Shown in pieces: positions 1 through 5,988 of a stretch of 5,988 bases of DNA. The notes below the pieces were generated by a model. It was not told where the DNA came from and ran no database searches. It saw only the letters and a program-made list of their open reading frames with translations. How positions within the stretch are numbered: position 1 is the first letter of the stretch; every line of letters begins with the position of its first letter. The position numbers were made by a program, and so were the translations under genes. Source of the stretch: Synergistaceae bacterium (GTDB lineage: Bacteria > Synergistota > Synergistia > Synergistales > Aminobacteriaceae); the NCBI GenBank assembly GCA_031270755.1, contig JAISWV010000219.1:1-5988 (forward strand). Direction: 5' to 3'.

Positions 1-1
1 C

Positions 2-613
2 AACGTCGCCACCCATATCGAGGCGATGATCGAGGGCGTATGGGAGCCCACCTACGAACGCTTGACGAGCTGTCACGAGGAGATCGAGCGAATCAGCAGA
101 CTGGTGCGCGACCTGGAAAGCCTGGCCCGGGTCGACAGCGACAATTTGAAGCTCGACAAAACCCAAGTCGATCTTTTGGAGCTCGTGAAAAAAACGCTGT
201 GCCATTTCGAGGCGGACATTGCCGCAAGAAAGCTGGACGTCATGGTGGAGGGAAGCTGCCCGAACGTGTGGGGCGACCGGAACAGGATCCAGCAGGTTCT
301 GACCAATCTTCTTACCAACGCCGTAAAGTACACCCCCACCAACGGAGAGCTCCGCGTCGTCCTTTCGGATAGGGACAGCTCCGTGCTCCTCGCCGTCGAG
401 GACAACGGCATCGGAATTGCGGAGAACGAACTGCCGTTCATCTTCGAGCGGTTTTACCGCTCCGACAAGTCGCGCAGCCGATTGTCCGGCGGGTCCGGAA
501 TCGGCCTCGCCATCGTGAAGTCCATCGTGACGGCCCACGGAGGCAAGGTCGGCGTGGAAAGCCACTTGGGCAAAGGAAGCCGCTTTCAAGTGACCTTGCC
601 GAAAATTTCGTAA
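2..613 (+). CDS. Sensor histidine kinase, C-terminal part (5' end outside the window)
   Basis: This is the 3' end of a two-component sensor kinase. The reading frame is open from base 2, giving 203 visible residues up to the TAA at 611-613. Residues 1 to about 47 look like the second half of the HisKA dimerisation domain, ending in RLVRDLESLARVDS. The phosphorylated histidine (usual SHELRTPL motif) should lie just upstream and is not seen. The rest is a HATPase_c ATP-binding domain: N box NLLTNAVKYTP (about 102-112), G1 box DNGIGI (134-139), F box FIFERFYR (146-153) and G2 box GGSGIGLAIVK (163-173). All key ATP-binding motifs are intact, so the visible part looks functional. The protein ends right after the ATPase fold, with no receiver or HPt domain. 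By family it would autophosphorylate and pass phosphate to a response regulator, probably encoded upstream. The signal is unknown because the sensor region is missing. The closest style is the BaeS/PhoR-like class. Confidence 0.93.
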   Translation, partial: NVATHIEAMIEGVWEPTYERLTSCHEEIERISRLVRDLESLARVDSDNLKLDKTQVDLLELVKKTLCHFEADIAARKLDVMVEGSCPNVWGDRNRIQQVLTNLLTNAVKYTPTNGELRVVLSDRDSSVLLAVEDNGIGIAENELPFIFERFYRSDKSRSRLSGGSGIGLAIVKSIVTAHGGKVGVESHLGKGSRFQVTLPKIS

Positions 614-690
614 GCCCCTTCACCACGCTTGCGCGCCGTTTGCGGTGTACCGTTACCGCTAAAGGGCGGGAATTGTAGCGATATATCCTG

Positions 691-718
691 TCGACATTTA
701 GGAAATCCGGGGTAAACT
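691..718 (+). promoter_or_regulatory. Possible sigma-70-type promoter for the decarboxylase gene
   Basis: TCGACA at 691-696 matches five of six bases of the -35 consensus. It is followed after 16 bp by TAAACT at 713-718, which matches four of six bases of the -10 consensus. Transcription would begin near 725 and leave a leader of about 54 nt. The gap after the kinase is the only sizeable one before the decarboxylase, so a promoter here is reasonable. The -10 is weak and spacing is slightly short, and no experiment supports it. Confidence 0.3.
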
Positions 719-734
719 ATACGCTGCATTTAGG
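695..734 (+). repeat. Direct repeat CATTTAGG, two copies 32 bp apart
   Basis: The octamer CATTTAGG occurs at 695-702 and again at 727-734. The 32-bp spacing is close to three turns of B-DNA, and the copies flank the proposed -10 element at 713-718. This would suit two operator sites on one face of the helix. An 8-bp repeat in a 165-bp gap can easily arise by chance, so the repeat is certain but its function is not. Confidence 0.25.
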
Positions 735-763
735 GTCTGCCGCGCGGATCCTATCATTCTTGC

Positions 764-769
764 GGGAGG
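764..769 (+). promoter_or_regulatory. Shine-Dalgarno site that sets the decarboxylase start
   Basis: GGGAGG at 764-769 is the strongest ribosome-binding site in the window. The GTG at 779 lies 9 nt beyond it, which is good spacing. Two ATG codons at 771 and 774 are closer (1 and 4 nt) but are in another frame that stops at 819-821. In-frame ATGs at 806 and 818 have no comparable site at the right distance. Confidence 0.65.
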
Positions 770-778
770 TATGATGCA

Positions 779-1954
779 GTGCACGTATTTGATTACTCTT
801 TTGACATGGAGACCTACATGACGAAAGAACGTTTTGCGCAGCTCAAAGAATTTGCATCGACCAAAGAGACGCCGTTTTTAGTGACCTCTCTGAGTACTGT
901 AGCCAGGAAATACAATGAGTTGGAAAAATCCATGCCCTACGTGCGCATCTATTACGCAGTCAAGGCAAACCCCTCGGAAGAAGTTTTGACGCTGCTGGCG
1001 AAGCTCGGAAGTTGTTTTGACATCGCCTCCGTCTACGAGTTGGACCTCGTGCTCAAATTGGGAATCACGCCGGACCGGTTGAGTTTCGGGAACACGATCA
1101 AAAAAGCGCGCGACATCGAGTACGCCTACAAAAAAGGAGTACGCCTTTTTGCCTCGGACGGGGAAAGCGACGTCCGCAAAATAGCGCAAAACGCCCCGGG
1201 GAGCGGCATTTTTTTTCGGATACTGGCGAACGGAACGGGGGCGGACTGGCCGTTGTCCCGTAAATTTGGCGCGCAGCCCGACGTGATCTTCCAGAACATC
1301 TTGTTGGCAAAAGATCTGGGGCTCAAGCCCCGGGGTATTTCTTTCCATGTGGGCTCCCAGCAGCACGACGTCACGCAGTGGCGCACGGCGCTTTCGGACT
1401 GCAAAGAGCTTTTCGACGCCGCGAAAGAAAAGGGTATCCGCCTCGACCTCGTGAACATGGGGGGAGGTTTTCCGGCGCACTACCTGCATCCGGTGGAGGA
1501 GACATACGTTTACGCCGCCGAGATCACGGACTACATACGCGAGTTTTTCGGCGGCGAATTCCCTCAGATCTTCATCGAGCCGGGCCGCTACATGGTCGGC
1601 GATGCCGGAATTCTGGTGACCGAGGTCGTCATGATCTCCCGCAAAGAACGGGAGAGCGGCATCCCCTGGCTTTTTCTCGATGTGGGCAAATTCAGCGGGC
1701 TCATCGAGACGTTGGACGAATCCATCAAATATCCCATCTACACGGAGAGGACAGGAGAGGCGAACGACTACATCCTGGCAGGACCCACCTGCGACAGCAT
1801 GGACATTTTGTACGAGAAAATGCCCTATCGGCTTCCCTCCAGCTTGAAAGAGGGTGACAGGCTTTATTTTTTCACGACGGGCGCTTACACCCAGACCTAC
1901 AGCGCGGTTTTCTTCAACGGGTTCCCGCCCTTGAAAGCCTATGTGATCGATTGA
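779..1954 (+). CDS. Ornithine decarboxylase, PLP-dependent fold type III (group IV)
   Basis: This is a complete 391-residue member of the alanine racemase-fold decarboxylases, close to the usual bacterial length. It should convert L-ornithine to putrescine and CO2 in the cytoplasm; some relatives also accept lysine. The N-terminal PLP barrel has YYAVKAN with the Schiff-base Lys62. HVGSQ (His190) should stack on the PLP ring, GGGFP (228-232) and EPGR (267-270) bind the phosphate and pyridine nitrogen. GPTCDSMD supplies the catalytic Cys338-Asp339 pair from the partner subunit, and GAYT (368-371) also contacts PLP. Cys-Asp rather than Cys-Glu argues against diaminopimelate decarboxylase. The stretch DVGKFSGLIETLDESIKYP (301-319) matches the ornithine and ornithine/lysine decarboxylase type of Pseudomonas, Vibrio and alphaproteobacteria. 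GTG at 779 is chosen for its Shine-Dalgarno; ATG 818 would give 378 residues and keep the whole fold. The gene probably heads a unit with the amidohydrolase 30 bp downstream. No symbol is given because speC also names an unrelated fold-type I enzyme. Confidence 0.92.
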   Translation: MHVFDYSFDMETYMTKERFAQLKEFASTKETPFLVTSLSTVARKYNELEKSMPYVRIYYAVKANPSEEVLTLLAKLGSCFDIASVYELDLVLKLGITPDRLSFGNTIKKARDIEYAYKKGVRLFASDGESDVRKIAQNAPGSGIFFRILANGTGADWPLSRKFGAQPDVIFQNILLAKDLGLKPRGISFHVGSQQHDVTQWRTALSDCKELFDAAKEKGIRLDLVNMGGGFPAHYLHPVEETYVYAAEITDYIREFFGGEFPQIFIEPGRYMVGDAGILVTEVVMISRKERESGIPWLFLDVGKFSGLIETLDESIKYPIYTERTGEANDYILAGPTCDSMDILYEKMPYRLPSSLKEGDRLYFFTTGAYTQTYSAVFFNGFPPLKAYVID

Positions 1955-1984
1955 ACATTTGGACTCACTGGGGATATTTTGGCA

Positions 1985-2839
1985 ATGAAAAGCATCGACT
2001 TTCACATCCATCTGTATCCTCCGGAAGTCATTCGCGGTGCCGAAAAAATCGCGGAGAACGAGCCTTATTTCAACGCGCTTATCCATAACAAGGTGCACAA
2101 GTGGGCCACACTGGAGGACCTGCTGCCCCGCATGGAGCGGGACGACGTGGAGCGTGCCGTGATCGGGGGCTTTGCCTTCCGGGACCTGGGGCTTTGCCGG
2201 CTTTGCAACGATTACATCATCGAGTGCGTCGGCAAGCATCCGGACAAATTGAGTGGTTTGTGTCTCGTTCCCCCTCTGGCCCGCGGTTTCGACAAAGAAG
2301 TTCTTCGCTGCGCGGAGGCGGGGTTGATTGGGGTGGGGGAGCTGTTTCCCGAGGGGCAGGGAATCGATTTGTCGGATATTTCCCAGACTTGGCGGCTGGC
2401 CGGCGTCGTGCACGAGGCTCGGCTGTGCGTGCTTTGGCATACGGCCGAGCCCGTGGGCCACGACTACGCGGGCAAAGGAAACGTCGGGCCCAAAGAGGCG
2501 GCGCTTTTTTGCGTCCATCATCCGGAGGTTCGGGTCATTTTCGCGCATCTGGGAGGCGGTTTGTGGCTCTACGAACAAATGCCGGAGATGAAGCTTTGCC
2601 TGTCGAACGCCATGTACGACCTGGCGGCGCTGCCTTGGCTGTATGAGCCCGGAATATTGAAAGCGATAGAAGCCGCCGGCGTGGCGGGCAAGTTTCTCAT
2701 GGGCACGGATTTCCCCCTTCTCGATTCCAGCCGCTACGCAAAAGCGCTGTCTTTGTCCGGCATCGGCGAAGACACCGCGGAGCGCATCAATCGAGGCAAC
2801 GCCGCGTCTTTCTTTAGAGAATTGAAAGTGATAATATAA
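1985..2839 (+). CDS. Amidohydrolase-2 family metal-dependent TIM-barrel hydrolase
   Basis: This 284-residue protein of the amidohydrolase-related family (PF04909 type) is predicted to be a cytoplasmic TIM-barrel enzyme that uses one divalent metal to hydrolyse, or in some relatives decarboxylate, a small molecule. Numbering from ATG 1985, the metal ligands are His7 and His9 in DFHIHL near the N-terminus, His152 (LWHTAE) and/or His159, His188 in FAHLGGG, and Asp242 in GTDFPL. Glu119 in GVGELFP sits where a strand-end acid is common. The C-terminus LSGIGEDTAERINRGNAASFF is the usual closing helix of the family. There is no signal peptide or membrane segment. The ATG at 1985 is preferred because GGGGAT at 1970-1975 is 9 nt away; a TTG at 1979 would add two residues. 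The 30-bp gap after the decarboxylase suggests co-transcription, so the substrate may be linked to ornithine or polyamine metabolism. That is inference from position only. Confidence 0.82.
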   Translation: MKSIDFHIHLYPPEVIRGAEKIAENEPYFNALIHNKVHKWATLEDLLPRMERDDVERAVIGGFAFRDLGLCRLCNDYIIECVGKHPDKLSGLCLVPPLARGFDKEVLRCAEAGLIGVGELFPEGQGIDLSDISQTWRLAGVVHEARLCVLWHTAEPVGHDYAGKGNVGPKEAALFCVHHPEVRVIFAHLGGGLWLYEQMPEMKLCLSNAMYDLAALPWLYEPGILKAIEAAGVAGKFLMGTDFPLLDSSRYAKALSLSGIGEDTAERINRGNAASFFRELKVII

Positions 2840-2883
2840 GGAAGTTTATCGAGACGTGACATTGCCTGAAGGGCGGGGTTGGA

Positions 2884-5592
2884 ATGCGAAAAGACGGGGA
2901 ACTGGCCAAAGGGTACGCGCCCGAGGCCATAGAGGAAAAGTGGTACAGCATTTGGATCGAAAAGGAGTTTTTCAACGCGGAGATCGACAAATCCAAGCCT
3001 CCTTTTTCGATCGTGATTCCGCCGCCCAATGTAACAGGCTCGCTGCATATGGGACATGCCTTCAACAATACCTTTCAAGATATCCTGTGCCGTGTGCGGC
3101 GGATGCAGGGCTACAGCGTCTTGTGGCTTCCGGGAACGGACCACGCGGGTATCGCGACGCAGAACGTCGTCGAAAAGGACCTGGCGTCCAAAGGGATAAC
3201 GCGCCATGAATTGGGCCGGGGGGCTTTCGTCGAAAAGGTCTGGGAGTGGAAGAAAATTTACGGAGACCGCATCATTCAGCAGATGAAGAAGCTGGGAAAT
3301 TCCTGCGATTGGCGGCGCGAGCGATTCACTTTCGACGAGGGGCTGTCGCGGGCGGTTCGCGAGGTTTTCGTGAGGCTTTACAAAAAAGACTTGATCTATA
3401 AGGGAAAGTACATCATCAACTGGTGCTCCCGCTGCCACACGGCCCTCTCCGATCTGGAGGTCGAATACGACGAGACGCCGGGCAAATTTTACTACGTGCG
3501 CTACCCCTTCGAAGACGGAGTGGCGACGGAGCCCTTTGGAGACGGGATCGTGGTGGCCACGACGCGCCCCGAGACGATCTTGGGCGACGTGGCCATCGCC
3601 GTCCACCCGCGTTCGGAGCGGTTCAAAGCCCTGATCGGCAGAAAAGTGCGTGTTCCTTTGTCGGCGGACGGGGGGAGCGGCCGCGTCATCCCCATCATCG
3701 AGGACAACATGGTGGACCCCGAGTTCGGCACCGGCTGCGTCAAGATCACTCCCGCCCACGACCCCAACGACTTCCTGGTGGGGCTGCGCCACGATCTGCC
3801 TCAGCTGCAGGTGATCGACGAAAACGGCTTCATGAACGAAGAAGCGGGAATCTACAAGGGACTTTCCATAAAAGACGCCCGCGCCAGATCGGCGGAAGAC
3901 CTGGAAAAACAAGGATTTTTGCTCCGGACGGAGGACATGACGCACTCGGTGGGACATTGCCACCGCTGCAACACCACCGTCGAACCCTATCTCTCGGAAC
4001 AGTGGTTCGTCCGCGCCAAACCTTTGGCGGAGCGCGGAGTGAAGGCTGTCCAGGACGGTCTCATCCGCTGGGTTCCCGAGCAGTGGGAAAAGACGTATTT
4101 TCAGTGGATGGAGAACATCCGCGACTGGTGTATTTCGCGCCAGCTCTGGTGGGGGCACCGTATCCCGGCCTGGACCTGCGGAGACTGCGGGCACGTCACC
4201 GTGTCGGGCACCGACCCGACCCAGTGCGAAAGTTGCAAGTCCCAAAATATCGTTCAAGACGAGGACGTGTTGGACACGTGGTTCAGCAGCGCCCTTTGGC
4301 CGTTTTCAACAATGGGCTGGCCGGAGAAAACGCCGGAGCTCGAGTACTTCTACCCCACGTCTTTGATGGTGACGGGGTTCGACATCATCTTTTTCTGGGT
4401 CGCCCGCATGATCATGATGGGGCTGGAATTCATGGAAAAAGAACCGTTCAAGGACGTCTACATCCACTCCCTGATCCGTGACGAGCACGGGCAGAAGATG
4501 AGCAAGTCCCAAGGCAACGTCATCGACCCCCTGGATATGATCGACAAGTACGGCGCCGATGCGCTTCGCATGGCGCTGGCGGCGCTTTCGACCCAAGGGC
4601 GCGATATCCTGCTCTCTCGGGGAAAGATCGAGACGTACCGCTTTTTCATGAACAAACTCTGGAACGCGGCACGATTTGCCTTGATGAACCTGGACGACGA
4701 CCCGGCGAAGATCGATCCGGCTTGCCTGCGCCTGCAAGACCGATGGATCCTCGCCCGTGTGCAGGAAGTGGTGGAGCAGGAGACGCGCCTGATCGACGAG
4801 TACGATATCGGCTCGGCCGCGAGGCTGCTCTACGATTTTGTCTGGGGCGACTTCTGCGACTGGTACCTGGAAATGTCGAAGCCCGCGCTGAGGGGTGACG
4901 AGGGAGAAGACCGGAAAAGAACGGCCCAGGGGGTACTGGACGAGGTCTTTGTCACCCTTCTGCCGCTTCTTCATCCCTTCATTCCCTTCGTGACGGAGGA
5001 GCTGTGGGAGGCCTTCGGCTATAACACGGGCTCGGCTCTCATGGTCGCCGCCTGGCCCAAGCCGAAGGGAGAATATCGCTTCGACGTCGGCCGCGCGATG
5101 CAGGATTTTCAAGACACTGTACGAACTTTGAGAAACCTGCGCGCGGAAGCTCACGTCTCTCCCCAGCAGTGGATGGGAAAGGCCGTGATCCGCGCGGGTC
5201 GATCCGAACGGCCTGAGGCCCAGCGGCCCGAGACCGCGGCGGCGCTGAAAGAAACCCTGCCTCTCGTTTCCATGCTCTGCCGTGTGAAGGAGATCGATCT
5301 GTCGTCCACCTCCGCTCCTCGTCCTTCCCAATGTCTGTCCTCCGTCATCGGCGACGGAGAAATCTGCCTCCAGGTGGGAGATGTGCTGGATATCGACGCC
5401 GAACTGGTGCGTTTGAAGCAGGAACTGGCATCGGTCGAGAAGACCGTCGCGGCTAGCCGAAGCCGTTTGGACAAGCCGGACTTCGTGGCCCGGGCTCCAC
5501 AGGAGGTCGTGGAAAAAGAACGCGCCCGCGTTGCCGAGGGGCAAGCCCAGGTTCTGCGTTTGCAGGAAAATTTAAAGAGCCTGAGTCGGTAA
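2884..5592 (+). CDS. valS: Valyl-tRNA synthetase
   Basis: This is a complete 902-residue class I aminoacyl-tRNA synthetase, normal length for bacterial ValRS, which charges tRNA-Val with valine in the cytoplasm. The HIGH motif is HMGH at 55-58 within PPPNVTGSLHMGH, and the KMSKS loop is at 538-542. The inserted editing domain that removes mis-charged threonine lies at about 200-360, with TTRPET (226-231) and FGTGCVKITPAHDPNDF (281-297). Cysteine pairs at 181/184, 359/362, 432/435 and 448/451 look like zinc knuckles; the last four probably form one CxxC-CxxC site. DVLDTWFSSALWPFSTMGW (461-479) belongs to the catalytic core. The anticodon-binding helical domain spans about 615-765. The charged C-terminal segment (about 838-902) is the coiled-coil arm that touches the tRNA, which separates ValRS from IleRS and LeuRS. 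ATG 2884 is the first usual start after an in-frame TGA at 2857-2859. The GGGCGGGG at 2871-2878 is only a weak ribosome-binding site. No T-box leader fits in the 44-bp gap. Confidence 0.98.
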   Translation: MRKDGELAKGYAPEAIEEKWYSIWIEKEFFNAEIDKSKPPFSIVIPPPNVTGSLHMGHAFNNTFQDILCRVRRMQGYSVLWLPGTDHAGIATQNVVEKDLASKGITRHELGRGAFVEKVWEWKKIYGDRIIQQMKKLGNSCDWRRERFTFDEGLSRAVREVFVRLYKKDLIYKGKYIINWCSRCHTALSDLEVEYDETPGKFYYVRYPFEDGVATEPFGDGIVVATTRPETILGDVAIAVHPRSERFKALIGRKVRVPLSADGGSGRVIPIIEDNMVDPEFGTGCVKITPAHDPNDFLVGLRHDLPQLQVIDENGFMNEEAGIYKGLSIKDARARSAEDLEKQGFLLRTEDMTHSVGHCHRCNTTVEPYLSEQWFVRAKPLAERGVKAVQDGLIRWVPEQWEKTYFQWMENIRDWCISRQLWWGHRIPAWTCGDCGHVTVSGTDPTQCESCKSQNIVQDEDVLDTWFSSALWPFSTMGWPEKTPELEYFYPTSLMVTGFDIIFFWVARMIMMGLEFMEKEPFKDVYIHSLIRDEHGQKMSKSQGNVIDPLDMIDKYGADALRMALAALSTQGRDILLSRGKIETYRFFMNKLWNAARFALMNLDDDPAKIDPACLRLQDRWILARVQEVVEQETRLIDEYDIGSAARLLYDFVWGDFCDWYLEMSKPALRGDEGEDRKRTAQGVLDEVFVTLLPLLHPFIPFVTEELWEAFGYNTGSALMVAAWPKPKGEYRFDVGRAMQDFQDTVRTLRNLRAEAHVSPQQWMGKAVIRAGRSERPEAQRPETAAALKETLPLVSMLCRVKEIDLSSTSAPRPSQCLSSVIGDGEICLQVGDVLDIDAELVRLKQELASVEKTVAASRSRLDKPDFVARAPQEVVEKERARVAEGQAQVLRLQENLKSLSR

Positions 5593-5611
5593 AATGAACG
5601 GATAAAATGAA
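5590..5611 (+). repeat. Short direct repeat TAAAATGAA at the end of valS
   Basis: TAAAATGAA occurs at 5590-5598 and 5603-5611, a 13-nt period. The first copy includes the valS stop codon. No function is apparent. Each copy contains an ATG, but the first opens only ATG-AAC-GGA-TAA, so no gene is implied. Confidence 0.3.
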
Positions 5612-5615
5612 GGTG

Positions 5616-5631
5616 AGGGGCGCGTGCCCTT
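5616..5631 (+). terminator. Weak hairpin after valS, possible partial terminator
   Basis: AGGGGC (5616-5621) can pair with GCCCTT (5626-5631) around a GCGT loop, giving six pairs of which one is G-U. The 3' side continues TTGCCG rather than a run of T, so it is not a convincing intrinsic terminator. valS transcripts may read through into rnpB. Confidence 0.2.
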
Positions 5632-5645
5632 GCCGCGTCATGGGG

Positions 5646-5674
5646 GTCGCAAATTCCGGGTGACCGGGTATAAT
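5646..5674 (+). promoter_or_regulatory. Promoter of rnpB with consensus -10
   Basis: TATAAT at 5669-5674 is a perfect -10 element on the strand that encodes rnpB. It predicts initiation at about 5681-5684, which coincides with the 5' end expected from the RNA fold. The -35 region is poor: GTCGCA at 5646-5651, 17 bp upstream, matches only three of six bases. Two CCGGG copies (5656-5660 and 5664-5668) fill the spacer. Position and the perfect -10 make the assignment likely. Confidence 0.7.
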
Positions 5675-5683
5675 GAGCGTAAA

Positions 5684-5988
5684 GATGAGCAGTTCTGGTA
5701 GCCGCTGCGGCATCGTGCAAACTGCAAACGACGCCGGGGAGGAAAGTCCGGGCTCCATAGGGCAGGATGCCGGGTAACGCCCGGTCGGCGCGAGCCGAAG
5801 GAAAGTGCCACAGAAAACAAACAGCCCGAAGCAGTCGGCAGGCAGAACACGTTATGTCGGGGGCTCGTTTAAAGGGCAAGGGTGAAAAGGTAGGGTAAGA
5901 GCCTACCGAATGCGGTGTGAATCGCATGTCTGGCAAACCCCATCCGGAGCAAGATCGAATAGAGGGGGAGGAAGCTGCCCGCTGACCC
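5684..5988 (+). ncRNA. rnpB: RNase P RNA, bacterial type A (3' end outside the window)
   Basis: This is the catalytic RNA that, with the RnpA protein, cuts the 5' leader from pre-tRNAs. Universally conserved blocks are present: GAGGAAAGTCCGGGCTCC (5739-5756, 5' strand of P4 and flanks), the ACAGAAAACAAACAGCC block (5810-5826), GGGTGAAAAGG (5880-5890) and GGAGCAAGATCGAATAG (5946-5962). Visible helices are P3 (5708-5736), P8 CCGGG/CCCGG (5770-5784), P9 with a GCGA tetraloop (5785-5798), a P12-like stem AGCCC/GGGCT (5823-5865), P13 GGTAGG/CCTACC (5889-5907) and P14 ATGCG/CGCAT (5910-5927). GGGCA (5760-5764) can pair with the TGCCC loop at 5976-5980, which is the P6 pseudoknot of type A RNAs. The start is set to about 5684 from the promoter and the P1 strand near 5686-5697, with an error of a few bases. 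Roughly 90-110 nt are missing: the 3' strands of P1, P2, P4 and P5, P18, and the tRNA-CCA-binding GGU motif. Confidence 0.96.

Noticed and set aside
642..659. GCGGT/ACCGC hairpin after the histidine kinase as a terminator
   Set aside because: Only five pairs with an 8-nt loop and no T tract follow, so it does not meet the pattern of an intrinsic terminator.
740..751. CCGCGCGG palindrome next to GGATCC upstream of the decarboxylase
   Set aside because: Short GC-rich palindromes are common at this composition, and this one has no second copy or clear relation to the promoter.
878..2578. Long open frame on the minus strand (566 codons) across the decarboxylase and amidohydrolase genes
   Set aside because: It is the antisense shadow of two well-supported genes in GC-rich DNA. 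It spans their intergenic gap, is rich in Arg, His and Val in the manner of antisense frames, and shows no recognisable domain.
2822..2850. TTGAAA (2822-2827) with TTTATC (2845-2850) as a valS promoter
   Set aside because: The -35 is good and spacing is 17 bp, but the -10 matches only three of six bases, so the pair is too weak to annotate.
2734..4257. Minus-strand open frame of 507 codons opposite the 5' half of valS
   Set aside because: It lies fully antisense to conserved ValRS sequence, including the HIGH and editing regions, and has no recognisable motif or ribosome-binding context.
4306..5544. Minus-strand open frame of 412 codons opposite the 3' half of valS
   Set aside because: Same reasoning: an antisense shadow of the ValRS catalytic and C-terminal domains with no domain of its own.
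5151..5936. Minus-strand frame covering the end of valS and most of rnpB
   Set aside because: It runs through the conserved RNase P RNA, whose base composition explains the open frame. No protein feature is recognisable.
5963..5988. Apparent absence of the GGU tRNA-CCA-binding motif from RNase P RNA
   Set aside because: By comparison with the E. coli RNA, the GGU motif lies just 3' of the ACCC that ends the window, so it is simply not included.

Overview
The window carries ordinary chromosomal genes from a moderately GC-rich bacterium, roughly mid-to-high 50s % GC by eye. Every supported gene lies on the + strand. In order they are: the 3' part of a sensor histidine kinase (to 613), a fold-type III PLP ornithine decarboxylase (779-1954), a metal-dependent amidohydrolase-2 family protein (1985-2839), a complete valyl-tRNA synthetase (valS, 2884-5592), and the 5' three quarters of an A-type RNase P RNA (rnpB, about 5684 to the window end). 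No mobile element, CRISPR array, tRNA or phage gene is visible.

Taxonomy can only be suggested. A type A RNase P RNA excludes the B-type Bacillus-like lineages. The style of the valyl-tRNA synthetase, together with an ornithine decarboxylase in what looks like a compact genome, would suit an amino-acid-fermenting Gram-negative-type anaerobe such as a member of Synergistota. That is an impression from memory of the sequences, not the result of a comparison.

Layout: the kinase ends at 613. A 165-bp gap (614-778) follows, with a possible promoter, an 8-bp direct repeat spaced 32 bp, and a strong Shine-Dalgarno before a GTG-started decarboxylase. The decarboxylase and amidohydrolase are about 30 bp apart and probably co-transcribed. 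valS follows after 44 bp with no T-box or clear promoter, so it may be read from the same transcript. The 91-bp gap after valS holds a weak hairpin, a short direct repeat and a perfect TATAAT -10 element that fits transcription of rnpB.

Functionally, the decarboxylase should make putrescine from ornithine, and possibly cadaverine from lysine. The substrate of the amidohydrolase is unknown, and its position beside the decarboxylase is the main clue. valS and rnpB are housekeeping genes for tRNA charging and tRNA 5' maturation. I did not find a convincing new system. The points most worth a second look are the translation start of the decarboxylase, where a 16-codon ORF overlaps a possible downstream start by ATGA, and the decarboxylase-amidohydrolase pairing.
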